This document shows, one piece after another, positions 34,653 through 45,241 of a DNA stretch of 64,000 bases. Within the stretch, counting starts at the first letter, position 1, and every line of letters starts with the position of its first letter. This stretch comes from Planctomycetota bacterium (GTDB taxonomy: Bacteria > Planctomycetota > Phycisphaerae > Phycisphaerales > Phycisphaeraceae): NCBI GenBank assembly GCA_024276075.1, contig JAJRXX010000038.1, positions 40,563 to 104,562 of the forward strand, in the 5' to 3' direction. A program made the position numbers and the translations under genes. The notes beneath the pieces are model-generated. The model did not search any database, was not told the origin of the DNA, and worked only from the letters and a program-made list of their open reading frames with translations.

Positions 34653-35744
34653 TCAAGCCTGTGCCTCCATGCCGGGGAATTTTATCGATTCACCCGAGAC
34701 CTCTCTATATAACGCAAGCAGGTGTCCCATCTGCTGCGCTGCCAAATGCCGCTGACGCATCCATTGCCTGGCACTTTCCGTCAGCACTCGGATATCAGCA
34801 GGCTCTTCGATCAGTCGTGTAATTAAGTCAAACCACAGCTTCGGGTCGGGACGCTCAACCACCCACGCCGTCTGGCCGTCGATCAGATAGTCCAGCCAGG
34901 GATCACTCAACGCGATCACCGGCACACCCCGAGCCATGGCCGCCAGTGTCAGCGATCGTGATCGCTCAAGCGCCTGCGGCTGGAGCAACACATCCGCTTT
35001 CAACAACAATTCCCGGTGACCAAGCCGCCGCGGCACCAGACTCATATTCGCCAGCAACCCATGACGCCTAGCGTTCTGCCACAAGAGATGCTGCTCATCC
35101 CCTTGCCCGTCAAAAAAAAACTGCGATTGCGGGTATTTATCAATGATCGATCGGATCGCCACCATCAGCGCGTCGTAGGCACCGTCGTACCCCCCGCTGC
35201 CCGTTACCACAGCACACAGGGTGCCATCCTCTTCATTGCCCGATCGAGGCTCGTCAGGCACGTGCACACCCGGCAAGATGACCTCCACACGCGCGTCGTC
35301 ATCGAGCTTCTGTCGCATCGCCGCCGCCAAGGGCTCCGTGGTGGCCACATAGGCCGCATGTTCGAGTCGATCAGCACGCCCCAGCCGTCTTGATTCGGGT
35401 ATATCCATCACCGACGATGCACTCATCACAAGGGGGACACCCAACCGCCCAGCCAACCCAACCGAGCCCGACCACACTCGGCCGTCTAGCGCATGGATCA
35501 GGTCAACCTCTAATTTACCCAGTCGATCCGCCAAACGGGACAGCCGCCGCCGACGCATCACCGACCAAGACGAGTCCTGCCACGTCACCCGTGTGCAGAA
35601 ACCACTCGCTACCTCGTCAGCGAGACCTTCGGGAACGACCTGCGTCACACGTACCTGTTCATCGATCATGCCGATGACCATGTACCGAAACGTCGTCAAT
35701 TCTTCATCCAACCAAGCCGTATTGGCAACCAGAGCGACATGCAC
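34653..35744 (-). CDS. glycosyltransferase, GT-B fold (GT4-like)
   Basis: 363 aa. The start MHVALVANTAWLDEELTTFRYMV, the AHG-type LIHALDGRVWSGSVGLAGRLGVPLVMS, and the C-terminal donor site LLQPQALERSRSLTLAAMARGVPVIALSD follow the GT4 pattern, although the second Glu of the E-x7-E motif is not clear. The donor and acceptor are unknown. It runs toward panC with one base between stop and start, on the minus strand; the metabolic connection is unclear. Confidence 0.78.
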   Translation of the reverse strand: MHVALVANTAWLDEELTTFRYMVIGMIDEQVRVTQVVPEGLADEVASGFCTRVTWQDSSWSVMRRRRLSRLADRLGKLEVDLIHALDGRVWSGSVGLAGRLGVPLVMSASSVMDIPESRRLGRADRLEHAAYVATTEPLAAAMRQKLDDDARVEVILPGVHVPDEPRSGNEEDGTLCAVVTGSGGYDGAYDALMVAIRSIIDKYPQSQFFFDGQGDEQHLLWQNARRHGLLANMSLVPRRLGHRELLLKADVLLQPQALERSRSLTLAAMARGVPVIALSDPWLDYLIDGQTAWVVERPDPKLWFDLITRLIEEPADIRVLTESARQWMRQRHLAAQQMGHLLALYREVSGESIKFPGMEAQA

Positions 35745-35933
35745 AAGATGATGCTAACATGAACACTCCAAAGGCTAAAACCACTACCAGGCCCGTCGAT
35801 GCCACATGTTTAAGCCCATCGGGGCTAAAACGTGGCTCCCGGTTAATCAGATTACGCCCCAACCCGAATTTTCGCCTTCAATCCATATCGTTAAATCTTC
35901 GTCCCGACACCTGGCGCCCGGTAGAATAACCCA
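35745..35933. other. 189-bp divergent gap
   Basis: Between the glycosyltransferase and tsaB, divergent. A short hairpin AGCCC/GGGCT lies at 35813-35826. No open frame of interest and no clear promoter pair were seen. Confidence 0.3.
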
Positions 35934-36725
35934 ATGCCCTCCAAGCTCTACAACCTCGCCATTGAAACCGCCAGCCGACCAGGGTCCATCACCCTAGGCT
36001 TGGGTGAGCAATTATTGGGCACGATCGAGCTACCCGACTCGGTACGGAATTCACCCACCCCCAACCCACGCCGGCGAAACACGCTCGATCTCATGCCCGC
36101 GATCGATCTGCTCACACGACGCCACAGCGTAACACCGTCGAGCCTCAGCCATGTGTTCGTTTCGATCGGCCCCGGCTCGTTCACCGGCCTACGCATCGCC
36201 ATCGCCACCGCCAAGACCCTCGCCAGCGTGCTTAATATCAAACTCGTAGCAGTTCCCACGACACAAGTCGTCGCGCAAAACGCCTCGTCAGACTCAGCGG
36301 TCCAAGCAAACCTTCGGATCGAACACCTTGCCGTCTACCTGAACCAGAAGCGCGACACCGTCTACGCACAACTCTTTCGCCGGCACAGCAAGCAATGGGT
36401 ATCGCACAGCCCTGCGATACTCCAGACCATACACGACCTGCTCGCCGCCGCCCCCCGACCGTTGGCAATCATCGGCCACCCCATCCCAGAGGTACCAAAC
36501 CCATTGCGCGACGGCGTAACGTTTCTAGACCCCCAAGCCGCAGTCGGGCATAGCGATAGGCTCTGGGAATTGGGAATCGCGCTGGCCGCACAAGGCCGTT
36601 TCACACCGCCCCACGAGCTTCTGCCGTTGTACGCCCGACCACCCGAAGCTCAAACGCTCTGGGCCAAGCGTCACACGGCTTTGCCATCAACCCACACCCT
36701 CACCACGTCATTGGCTACATCATGA
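35934..36725 (+). CDS. tsaB: tRNA threonylcarbamoyladenosine protein TsaB
   Basis: Accessory subunit of the TsaBDE complex that makes N6-threonylcarbamoyladenosine at position 37 of ANN-decoding tRNAs. 263 aa. The fold marks are NLAIETASRPGSITLG near the start and SHVFVSIGPGSFTGLRIAIATAKTLASVLNI (about 69-99), the conserved GPGSFTGLR stretch of the TsaB family. The C-terminal part is variable. The stop overlaps the start of der by 4 bp, so the two are translationally coupled. Confidence 0.93.
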   Translation: MPSKLYNLAIETASRPGSITLGLGEQLLGTIELPDSVRNSPTPNPRRRNTLDLMPAIDLLTRRHSVTPSSLSHVFVSIGPGSFTGLRIAIATAKTLASVLNIKLVAVPTTQVVAQNASSDSAVQANLRIEHLAVYLNQKRDTVYAQLFRRHSKQWVSHSPAILQTIHDLLAAAPRPLAIIGHPIPEVPNPLRDGVTFLDPQAAVGHSDRLWELGIALAAQGRFTPPHELLPLYARPPEAQTLWAKRHTALPSTHTLTTSLATS

Positions 36726-38110
36726 TCCCCACAGTTGTCATCATCGGTCGTCCCAACGTCGGCAAGTCTAGCCTATTCAACCTGCTCGCCAAACGACGCA
36801 TCAGCATCGTCGATGCGATGCCGGGCGTCACACGCGACCGCGTTTCAACCATCATTGACCTGCCCCCGACAGACAGCGCCTCTTCAAGGCAAATCGAGTT
36901 GACCGATACCGGCGGGCACGGCATCGAAGACGCACAGAGCCTCACCGATCACGTCGAGCTGCAAATCGCACAAGCCGTACTCGAAGCGGACCTCGTCTTC
37001 TTCGTCACCGACGCACAGACAGGCGTCCTCCCACTCGACCAAGCCGTCGCAAAACTACTGCGAGAATCCGGCATCCTCACGCCGGTCATCCTCATCGCCA
37101 ACAAAGCCGACACCGACGCCCACGAGGCAACCGCACACGATGGGGCCAAACTCGGTTTCGGAACACCCATCACGGTCTCCGCTACCACCGGACGAAACAA
37201 AGGCGTATTGATCGAGGCCATCCAACAAAACCTTCGCCATCTTTCTAGCGAGCCACACACACCCCAGCCGTCCAAAGCCTCGCCGCTGCTAGCCGTTATC
37301 GGAAAACGCAACGCGGGCAAGAGCAGCTTTGTAAACGCACTAGCCGGGCAAAACCGCGTGATCGTCAGCGAAACACCAGGCACCACCCGCGACGCCGTCG
37401 ACGTGCGATTCGAGATCGACGGCAAGGTATTCACCGCTATCGACACCGCCGGCGTACGCAAGGGCAAGAGCATCGCCGACGACATCGAATTTTACAGCCA
37501 CCACCGCACACTCCGGTCCATCCGCCGCGCTCACGTGGTTCTGCTCATGATCGACGCCACACTCCCGATCAGCCAGGTCGATCAGCAACTCGCCCAGGAG
37601 GTGCTCAAGCACCATAAGCCCTGCGTGATTGTCCTGAACAAATGGGACCTCGCACAGGATCGCACAGAACAGGACGACTACGTCAAATACCTGGGCGACA
37701 TGCTCAAAGGGTTCGATTTCGCACCGATCGCCTTTATCAGCGCCAAGCACAGCCAGGGGGTCCGAGAGGCTGTCGAAATTGCGATGACCCTCTACCATCA
37801 AGCCGACCACCGCGTCTCGACCGGGATGCTAAATCAAGCTGTGCGCAAGGCTTTGGCCAAAAATGCCCCCATGTCTCGCGCCGGACGCAGGCCAAAAATC
37901 TACTACGCCACCCAGCTTAGCGTACACCCTCCGACCATAGGCCTGTTTGTCAACGACCCCAACGCCCTCGACGCCTCCTACCAACGATTCCTGATCAACC
38001 GCCTCCGCGACCTGCTGCCGTTTGCGGAGGTCCCGATTAAGCTGCTGATCCGTGGCAAAAAAACGATGCCCGCCGAAGCACGGATTCTCGCTGCTCAACA
38101 AAGCCGATAG
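36722..38110 (+). CDS. der: double-GTPase ribosome assembly factor Der/EngA
   Basis: Essential GTPase for 50S subunit assembly. 462 aa. The first G domain has GRPNVGKSSLFN (G9-K15), DTGG and NKAD; the second has GKRNAGKSSFVN, DTAGVRKGKS and NKWD; and a KH-like C-terminal domain begins near 365 and ends in the pattern GLFVNDPNALDASYQRFLINRLRD. All four nucleotide-binding motifs are intact. Its start overlaps the tsaB stop. Confidence 0.96.
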   Translation: MIPTVVIIGRPNVGKSSLFNLLAKRRISIVDAMPGVTRDRVSTIIDLPPTDSASSRQIELTDTGGHGIEDAQSLTDHVELQIAQAVLEADLVFFVTDAQTGVLPLDQAVAKLLRESGILTPVILIANKADTDAHEATAHDGAKLGFGTPITVSATTGRNKGVLIEAIQQNLRHLSSEPHTPQPSKASPLLAVIGKRNAGKSSFVNALAGQNRVIVSETPGTTRDAVDVRFEIDGKVFTAIDTAGVRKGKSIADDIEFYSHHRTLRSIRRAHVVLLMIDATLPISQVDQQLAQEVLKHHKPCVIVLNKWDLAQDRTEQDDYVKYLGDMLKGFDFAPIAFISAKHSQGVREAVEIAMTLYHQADHRVSTGMLNQAVRKALAKNAPMSRAGRRPKIYYATQLSVHPPTIGLFVNDPNALDASYQRFLINRLRDLLPFAEVPIKLLIRGKKTMPAEARILAAQQSR

Positions 38111-38133
38111 CCTCACGTCAACAAAACCGTCGA

Positions 38134-38778
38134 TTACAAGCTGGTGAGCTTATCGGTCAACCATCTCGCAAACGCCGTTTTGCTCATGTGCCCCGGCAAT
38201 TCACGCACACCCGAAGCCGTCAGCCACAGCGGCTCGATCGAGTCGTCCCCCATCGTCTCAAGGCTGTTCGCGACGATCGCGTCCACAGCTTTCTCGTTCA
38301 ATTTTTTTAGCGCTCGGTTTTCCAGGTTAGCCGCCTGCTCAAGCGCAAACGCCACCACCCGCTGATCGGGACGCTTGACTTGCGCCATCGCCGCGACGAG
38401 GTCGGGCGTGGGTCCTAGAGATAATTCGAGCGTCGAACCCGGCCCCTTGGTCAGCTTGCCCATCGTGACCCTTTTGGATCGGTAGTCCGCCACCGCCGCC
38501 GCCATGACCAACACGTTGTGGTTGGACCAATGCGTCTTGAGCAACCCTTCAAGGTCAGACGACGATTCGAACCGATCCAGCCGTACTCCGGCTTTGGTTA
38601 GGTCCGGCAGCCCCACCTCACCAGCCTCGACCGGGCCCAATAAAAGCGTTACCTCGTGCCCCACTTGGGCCGCAGCATGCGCCAAAGCCACACTCATTTT
38701 GCCACTGGATCGGTTGCTGATATAGCGCACCGCGTCGATCGGTTCGCGAGTCGGCCCGCCTGTGATCAGTATCTTCAT
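38134..38778 (-). CDS. coaB: stand-alone phosphopantothenoylcysteine synthetase
   Basis: CoaB activity: joins phosphopantothenate and cysteine in CoA synthesis. 214 aa corresponds to the C-terminal half of the usual CoaBC fusion; the flavoprotein CoaC half is missing from this gene. Marks: ITGGPTREPIDAVRYISNRSSGKMS at the start, then DVLVMAAAVADYR and KLTKGPG-type sequence. The protein ends naturally (FARWLTDKLTSL), so it is not a fragment. A separate CoaC would have to be elsewhere. PanC at 33785 acts earlier in the same pathway. Confidence 0.9.
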   Translation of the reverse strand: MKILITGGPTREPIDAVRYISNRSSGKMSVALAHAAAQVGHEVTLLLGPVEAGEVGLPDLTKAGVRLDRFESSSDLEGLLKTHWSNHNVLVMAAAVADYRSKRVTMGKLTKGPGSTLELSLGPTPDLVAAMAQVKRPDQRVVAFALEQAANLENRALKKLNEKAVDAIVANSLETMGDDSIEPLWLTASGVRELPGHMSKTAFARWLTDKLTSL

Positions 38779-38875
38779 GCCTTATGGACTACAAGCAAAA
38801 TAACGGCGTAAACAGCAACCAAAAAATCCTACTCTCGCTACCGCACCAAATCTAACAACAAGAATTTGGATCGAC

Positions 38876-40123
38876 TCAAACTTTCAGTTTTTCCGGTCCG
38901 ATGGTCACAAACGTCATCTTGCCGGGCGGGTTGTTTTTCACGAATTTGTTTAGCCTCGCGATCGTGATCGCGTCGACCTCCGCTGTGAGTTGATCTAGGC
39001 TGCGTGGGTGCCCATACACATACTGATCCGCTGCGATGGCGTGTGCCCGTGCGCTGGTCGACTCCCCCTGCATCACGAGCCGAGACTTCATCCCGACGAT
39101 CGCCCTGTGAAATTCGTCCTCGTCCACGCCCTGACTTATTCCCCGCAATTCTTCGACCAATACGTCGAGCGTCTCCTGCGCACGGGGCGTGGTGGTTCCG
39201 GCATAACCCATGACGACCCCGTACCGCTTGTGCCCCCCGTAGCTGGCGAATACGGAGTAGCAAAGCCCACGCTTCTCTCGCACCTGTGTGAACAGCCGCC
39301 CGCTCATACCGCCGCTGAGCACCGCGGTGGCTGCACGTTGCAGGATGCTCCCTTCGTCAGGCTCGGGCACCGCGTCGTAGGCGAGCCCGATGTGCACCTG
39401 TGCTGAATCGGCATTGATATGTTCGTGGCCGCGCACCGCCTCGTCGCCGGCTACCGGTTCGGGCCATTCCCCCTGCCAATTACCGAGTAATTGCTCGATC
39501 TGGTCTTTGAGTACTTGCCAATCAAATCGTCCCGCAAAAGCCAATACCGACCCACCGGGCACAAACGTCGACCGCCAATAGGCCTTCACTTGCTTGATGT
39601 CGATCGCTTCTAGCTGTTCTCGCACACCCAGAGATGATCGACCAAACGGATCACGCAGGTGCCGCCGCCGTAGTTTGTAAAACACCTTCTGCTGTGGCTC
39701 ATCTTCCAGAGCTTCGAGCGCCTGCAACGCCAAGTCCCTCGTAGGCTCCAAGGCTGCCTGTTCCAACGCGGGCCTGCGGATCATATCCACCAGCAGCGGC
39801 AACGCCTCAGGTAGCTTGTCGCTAATCATGATCGCACCGAGATGATGGTGCGTCGTCTGAGGACTGGTACTCCGCTGCACACCCAGTTGATCCAACGCGT
39901 CGCAGTGCGCCTTAGCGTCCAGATCGCCCGCACCCCGACAGACCATCTCTGAGAGCAGCCCAGCTATCCCTTGCTGATCGGAGGGCTCACACGCCACACC
40001 CCCAAGCGTCAAGAATGACATCGCCAACGACTGCGCCCCTTCAACAGGTTCAGCAATCAGCCATAAACCATTGGTAAATTGATGCTGATGGATCTTACTC
40101 ATGGGCGGCATTGTAACGGCCAA
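38876..40123 (-). CDS. M16-family protein lacking the zinc-binding motif
   Basis: 415 aa of the M16 peptidase fold. The usual HxxEH zinc signature would lie at residues 55-59, where this protein reads G-L-L-S-E (context QGIAGLLSEMVCRG), so both His and the Glu are lost. The C-terminal half has the conserved REKRGLCYSVFASYGG. Such zinc-less members act as the non-catalytic partner of an active M16 peptidase, or as bare chaperone-like subunits. No active M16 gene is adjacent. Confidence 0.87.
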   Translation of the reverse strand: MAVTMPPMSKIHQHQFTNGLWLIAEPVEGAQSLAMSFLTLGGVACEPSDQQGIAGLLSEMVCRGAGDLDAKAHCDALDQLGVQRSTSPQTTHHHLGAIMISDKLPEALPLLVDMIRRPALEQAALEPTRDLALQALEALEDEPQQKVFYKLRRRHLRDPFGRSSLGVREQLEAIDIKQVKAYWRSTFVPGGSVLAFAGRFDWQVLKDQIEQLLGNWQGEWPEPVAGDEAVRGHEHINADSAQVHIGLAYDAVPEPDEGSILQRAATAVLSGGMSGRLFTQVREKRGLCYSVFASYGGHKRYGVVMGYAGTTTPRAQETLDVLVEELRGISQGVDEDEFHRAIVGMKSRLVMQGESTSARAHAIAADQYVYGHPRSLDQLTAEVDAITIARLNKFVKNNPPGKMTFVTIGPEKLKV

Positions 40124-40305
40124 CCCGCCGGATGCGACGATGCGGCGTCAACCGTCACCATCCCAGCTACAGGGCAAAGAAACAGCCCATTAGCCAGGTA
40201 CATCTAATTCGATAGCAAGGCCCGCCTTGTAACAGGCGGCCATAGATGGCGATTAGACCTAGAAGAAAAGAGGAGTCGGCTATAAGTCAAACTAGAAGGC
40301 GATGA

Positions 40306-40671
40306 TTACTTGGCCCGACTCGTGGCTCGACGGCACAGCGACAGAAGCTCCGCTATCGACATCTCCATATCCTGGAGGTCTTTTTCAGCCTTGGCAAGTG
40401 ACTCGACCACGGCTGCGGCGTCCGTGATAGGAGTAAACCCATAGCCCCCAGCGGCGCCTTTAAGCTGATGAGACAGTCTGGTGAGGTTTGCTATGTCGGC
40501 TTGCTTGACCGCATCCTCAATCGCCTTGGCCCGCTCCGGAAGCTCGCTCACAAACATCTCGACCAGTTCCTGCATGTCTGGGTCATCCGCATATTCACTA
40601 TGCAGAGGCTGGCCCGATAATTGATCAGCTGAAACTGTGTCTTTACCCTGCGAAGGTGAGTTTGCTGGCAT
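40306..40671 (-). CDS. histidine-phosphotransfer (HPt) domain protein
   Basis: 121 aa single-domain HPt protein. The phospho-accepting His is H68 in LTRLSHQLKGAAGGYGF, the typical HxLKG motif. It begins with a short Ser/Gln-rich tail and then ELVEMFVSELPERAKAIEDAVK, a four-helix bundle. HPt proteins carry phosphate between a hybrid histidine kinase and a response regulator; no kinase or regulator is adjacent. Downstream on the minus strand is a hairpin near 40224-40240 (CCGCCT/AGGCGG), a candidate terminator. Confidence 0.88.
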   Translation of the reverse strand: MPANSPSQGKDTVSADQLSGQPLHSEYADDPDMQELVEMFVSELPERAKAIEDAVKQADIANLTRLSHQLKGAAGGYGFTPITDAAAVVESLAKAEKDLQDMEMSIAELLSLCRRATSRAK

Positions 40672-40910
40672 GAGCGTGCCCTCTCGCTAAATATTTGCCC
40701 TAATTAACTACCACCCTATACATCGGCACTGACAATCAGACGCTTAATCTTCAAACCACGCAGCATGTTTCTTAGAAAACGATGACGCGAAACAGTGCGG
40801 GAAACGATGGCCGTATGATTTTAAACAGACACATCAACCGATAAGCGAATACCACCGCAAACACCGGCCACATGCTTTTAGAAGAGAGGAGAGACTGCTG
40901 GGGTTATCGG

Positions 40911-41600
40911 CTATCGATGCCCAGACCCGTTGATGAGGGTAGCCTGGCCACCCGGGGTATCTTCCGAAGCATCGGTGGGCACAGACAAATCTCTATCCGC
41001 TTTGACGAGGATGGTCGTCATCAACGGCTTTGGTTGACGGACGTGTGTGTTGGACACTTCCAGGTGCGTCAGTTCCGTGTCGTTGAGCAGATTGTACAGG
41101 TGCAGCGTGGCGGCCTCAGACCACTGGGGCATCACCCTCGCTCTGAACACGCCTCGGTTTGGGTTGTACCAGATACCAGCCTGGCCCTCCCATGAAATTA
41201 CCGGGTCTGGTGGGTGGTCCGAAAAATCGTCCGGTGGCGCGACGTCTAGCCACGGGTTACGACCTGGGACCGTCGCGTTCATCGGTAGACCATCAGCGAC
41301 AAACCATTCAGGCGAGACATAACGCGGGAAGCCCGGCGTCGGCTGGTCACGCACCTCCAGAACACCGCGGTACGTCGCCTGTTCATAGAGTTGTGCCAGC
41401 GAGTTATGGACAGATTTGTATTCTTGGGCCCATCTGTTTCGCTCACGATGATACAACAACACGCTTACCAAGACAGCCACCGACAGCAACGCAATGAGGC
41501 TGTCCACCAGCAACCGTTGTTGCTTACGATGGATCAGCAGCACGCTCAAGAGCATACCGATCAGCGTCAACCCTATGAGGCTATCAATTAAAAATCGCAC
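40911..41600 (-). CDS. membrane protein with duplicated N-terminal helix
   Basis: 229 aa. Residues 2-28 and 29-55 are a tandem repeat: FLIDSLIGLTLIGMLLSVLL with HRKQQ, then LLVDSLIALLSVAVLVSVLL with HRERN. The repeat is also visible in the DNA (unit 81 bp), so a tandem duplication of one membrane helix is likely. A coiled-coil-like segment (about 60-80) and a Pro-rich soluble domain follow (FPRYVSPEWFVADGLPMN). It resembles the start of type IV pilin-like proteins but lacks a pilin cleavage site. Function unknown. Confidence 0.58.
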   Translation of the reverse strand: MRFLIDSLIGLTLIGMLLSVLLIHRKQQRLLVDSLIALLSVAVLVSVLLYHRERNRWAQEYKSVHNSLAQLYEQATYRGVLEVRDQPTPGFPRYVSPEWFVADGLPMNATVPGRNPWLDVAPPDDFSDHPPDPVISWEGQAGIWYNPNRGVFRARVMPQWSEAATLHLYNLLNDTELTHLEVSNTHVRQPKPLMTTILVKADRDLSVPTDASEDTPGGQATLINGSGHR

Positions 41601-41734
41601 GCTATATTCTCGATTCCTTCAAACGGTCCGATCACGCTAGGGTCAGCATCGTCATAATATGAATGCGAAATGAACAACCCCACAAAATAAATTATCAGAC
41701 GTATTTCCTGGCCTCCTTATTCCTCATAACCGTC

Positions 41735-42448
41735 ATGAACGACACCCACAGCAGCCGTTCGCTGCAACTTTTAAACACCCGCATTACGAAATGTGATAAA
41801 TGCCCGCGCCTCCGTGACCACTGTGCTCAAGTGGCGGTCCGCAAACGGGCTAGCTATCGCCACGAGCGATATTTTGGCAAGCCGATACCGAACTTCGGAG
41901 CCCCCCATGCCCGGGTGCTCTTTGTGGGCCTCGCCCCCGCCGCACACGGGGCCAATCGCACCGGCAGAATGTTCACCGGCGATCGGTCGGGTGATTGGCT
42001 CTATCGAGCCATGCACGAAGCGGGGTTCGCCAACCAACCCACCGCCAGCCACGCTGACGACGGTTTGCGCCTGACCGACGCCCTGATCACCGCCGCGGCA
42101 CACTGCGCCCCGCCCGCCAACAAACCCTCGCCCCAGGAGTTGGCGAATTGCGCTCCATTCCTAGACCAGACCTTCGACCTCCTATCCGACTTGCGCGTGA
42201 TCGTCTGTCTTGGTCGGATCGGATTCGATACCGTGTTAAAACTCTTCCAGCGCCGCCACTGGATCGCCACCCGCTCGAAATACCGATTTGCACACGCCGC
42301 TGAGCATCGGTTTGAAAACGCCCCGACCGTCCTGTGCTCATACCACCCCAGCCAGCAAAATACCTTTACCGGCAGGCTGACTCATGAGATGTTGCTGGGT
42401 GTCTTGGAACGGGCGAGAGACATCGCGCGTCAAAAAGGCAACAAGTAA
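41735..42448 (+). CDS. family 5 uracil-DNA glycosylase
   Basis: 237 aa. Removes uracil and related deaminated bases from DNA. The iron-sulphur cysteines start in KCDKCPRLRDHC, and the catalytic motif A is GLAPAAHGANRTGRMFTGDRSG (about 82-103), characteristic of family 5 (UDGb-like). Motif B includes the HPS segment in YHPSQQNTFTG. ATG 41735 is preferred over the open frame from 41663, because the family sequence follows directly. The 5' tip of the following repeat starts in the stop codon. Confidence 0.9.
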   Translation: MNDTHSSRSLQLLNTRITKCDKCPRLRDHCAQVAVRKRASYRHERYFGKPIPNFGAPHARVLFVGLAPAAHGANRTGRMFTGDRSGDWLYRAMHEAGFANQPTASHADDGLRLTDALITAAAHCAPPANKPSPQELANCAPFLDQTFDLLSDLRVIVCLGRIGFDTVLKLFQRRHWIATRSKYRFAHAAEHRFENAPTVLCSYHPSQQNTFTGRLTHEMLLGVLERARDIARQKGNK

Positions 42449-42475
42449 TACGGATTGCAACTACTTCTAGCGCGT
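42448..42475 (-). repeat. tail fragment of repeat family 2, inverted
   Basis: Reading the minus strand gives ACGCGCTAGAAGTAG, then TTGCAATCCGTAT: the closing section of repeat family 2 with a few changes. It starts in the last base of the uracil-DNA glycosylase stop codon and fills the space before the convergent E2 gene. Confidence 0.5.
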
Positions 42476-42483
42476 CGTCAAGC

Positions 42484-43899
42484 TCAGACCAACATCGATG
42501 CTGGGTTTTCCAGGTGTCCGCGAAGTGTCTGGAGAAACTGCGCCGCCGCTGCGCCGTCGACTACCCGATGATCCGCGCTGAGGGTGATGGTCATCTCATG
42601 ACCGACGACAATCTGTCCGCCACGTACGACGGGTTTTTCAATAGCCGCGCCGACCGCCAAAATCGCCGCCTGCGGGGGATTGATAATCGCCTCAAAGTGC
42701 TCCACGCCGAACATGCCTAGATTTGAGATCGTAAACGTACCATCGGACATCTCTTCGAGGCTCAGCCCTTGGGTACGTGCCTTTTGGGCCAGCGCCCGTG
42801 TCTCTTCGCCGATCTGGCGCAGGCCCTTGCCCGTTGTATCCCGGATTGTGGCGACCACGAGACCGCCGCCCTTATCCTCCGGCAGCGCAATCGCCACGCC
42901 AACATTCACCACCCCGTGCTGCACGATGCCCGCGTCCGACCACGAGCTGTTAATGACCGGGTGCTCGAGCAGTGATACCGCACACGCTCGAACTATAAAG
43001 TCATTCACACTGAGCTTGACACCCTGATCTTTCAATTGGCTGTTGAGCGGCGCACGCAACTGGGCCAAGGGGTCCATATCCACGATAAGCGATACCGTAA
43101 AATGCGGGATCGTGGTCTTGGACTCAACCAGTCGCCGAGCGATGGTCTTGCGCATGTTCGTAAGGGGTATCGTCGTCTGGGCTGTCGCCTGCTCGAAAGG
43201 CTGCGGCTGGGGCACCGACGCCGAGACGGGTTTGTCGAATCCTGCTGACGGGGCCATCTCATTGGGCCTCGCCTCATTGGGCTGCGTCTCGATCGCAGCC
43301 AGGATATCCCGCTTAATGATGCGCCCGTCAGGGCCGCTACCACGCAGACCTGCTAGGTCCACGCCGTGTTCTTCTGCAATCCTTCGTGCTAATGGGCTGA
43401 TCCGCACACGATCGTCGCTAACCGAAGCTGGCTTTGTATCAGCTAGACTCGGCGCTGCTGTCTGATTCGGCGCTGCTGTCGTTGTCACAGCCCCGCCGCT
43501 GGCCGCAATGTCCGTCGTGCTACCCGAAGACGCATCTTCAACCAGACTTTTTCTTGAGACTGTTGGTGCTGGCGCGGGTGGGGTCTGCTTTTTTGACAAT
43601 TCTGGCTGCGGTGCAACAGTCCCGCCACCTGCTGTCTTAACCACGTCCTCGATGCTCTCACCTTCCTCAGCTAGCAGGAGCATGCGTTGTCCCACGGGCA
43701 CGGTTTCGCCTTCACTTAACGCCAACTGCGCTACGATCCCGTCGTCGTAGGACTGAAGCTCCATGGTGGCCTTATCCGTCTCCACGTCGGCTAGCACGTC
43801 ACCCGAATTGACCTTGTCTCCCTCCTTAACATGCCATTTAATAAGCGTGCCTTCTTCCATCGTGTCGGACAAGCGAGGCATGGTGATCTCTATGGACAT
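42484..43899 (-). CDS. E2 subunit (dihydrolipoamide acyltransferase) of a 2-oxoacid dehydrogenase
   Basis: 471 aa from ATG 43899. Order: one lipoyl domain (K43 in VETDKATMEL carries lipoate), an Ala/Pro/Thr-rich linker, a peripheral-subunit-binding domain (RISPLARRIAEEHGVDLAGL), and the catalytic acyltransferase domain ending in HRVVDGAAAAQFL, where His-x3-Asp-Gly is the active motif. The neighbours are not E1 or E3 genes, so the complex is probably pyruvate dehydrogenase but this is not proved. The longer open frame (to 43959) starts without family sequence. Confidence 0.93.
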   Translation of the reverse strand: MSIEITMPRLSDTMEEGTLIKWHVKEGDKVNSGDVLADVETDKATMELQSYDDGIVAQLALSEGETVPVGQRMLLLAEEGESIEDVVKTAGGGTVAPQPELSKKQTPPAPAPTVSRKSLVEDASSGSTTDIAASGGAVTTTAAPNQTAAPSLADTKPASVSDDRVRISPLARRIAEEHGVDLAGLRGSGPDGRIIKRDILAAIETQPNEARPNEMAPSAGFDKPVSASVPQPQPFEQATAQTTIPLTNMRKTIARRLVESKTTIPHFTVSLIVDMDPLAQLRAPLNSQLKDQGVKLSVNDFIVRACAVSLLEHPVINSSWSDAGIVQHGVVNVGVAIALPEDKGGGLVVATIRDTTGKGLRQIGEETRALAQKARTQGLSLEEMSDGTFTISNLGMFGVEHFEAIINPPQAAILAVGAAIEKPVVRGGQIVVGHEMTITLSADHRVVDGAAAAQFLQTLRGHLENPASMLV

Positions 43900-44041
43900 T
43901 GTCAATAGGCTCCTGATCCGTAAAGACTGGATTCCGCAAATACCACCCCACCACCACACGCATCATCGTAACATCATCATTGACCTGTGTACCAGTGACC
44001 TGCCTGCCCGCTTGACACCGACCCCGAAGCCTCTACCTTGA

Positions 44042-45160
<1,119 letters not shown>

Positions 45161-45187
45161 TCCTCACCCAACCTCCACACAGACGAC

Positions 45188-45220
45188 AACACTCGACCGC
45201 GTGGCCGGGTGTTTTGTTAT
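45188..45220 (+). terminator. intrinsic terminator of gap
   Basis: Stem AACACTCGACC / GGCCGGGTGTT with a 4-base loop, a single mismatch and a G-T pair, then TTGTTAT. It starts 28 bp after the gap stop. This is the clearest canonical terminator in the window. Confidence 0.7.
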
Positions 45221-45241
45221 CCGGTGATTGAACTGTTCCGT

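Noticed and set aside
40911..41600. Type IV pilin or pseudopilin
   Set aside because: The helix looks similar, but there is no G/F-T-L-x-E cleavage site and the helix is duplicated.
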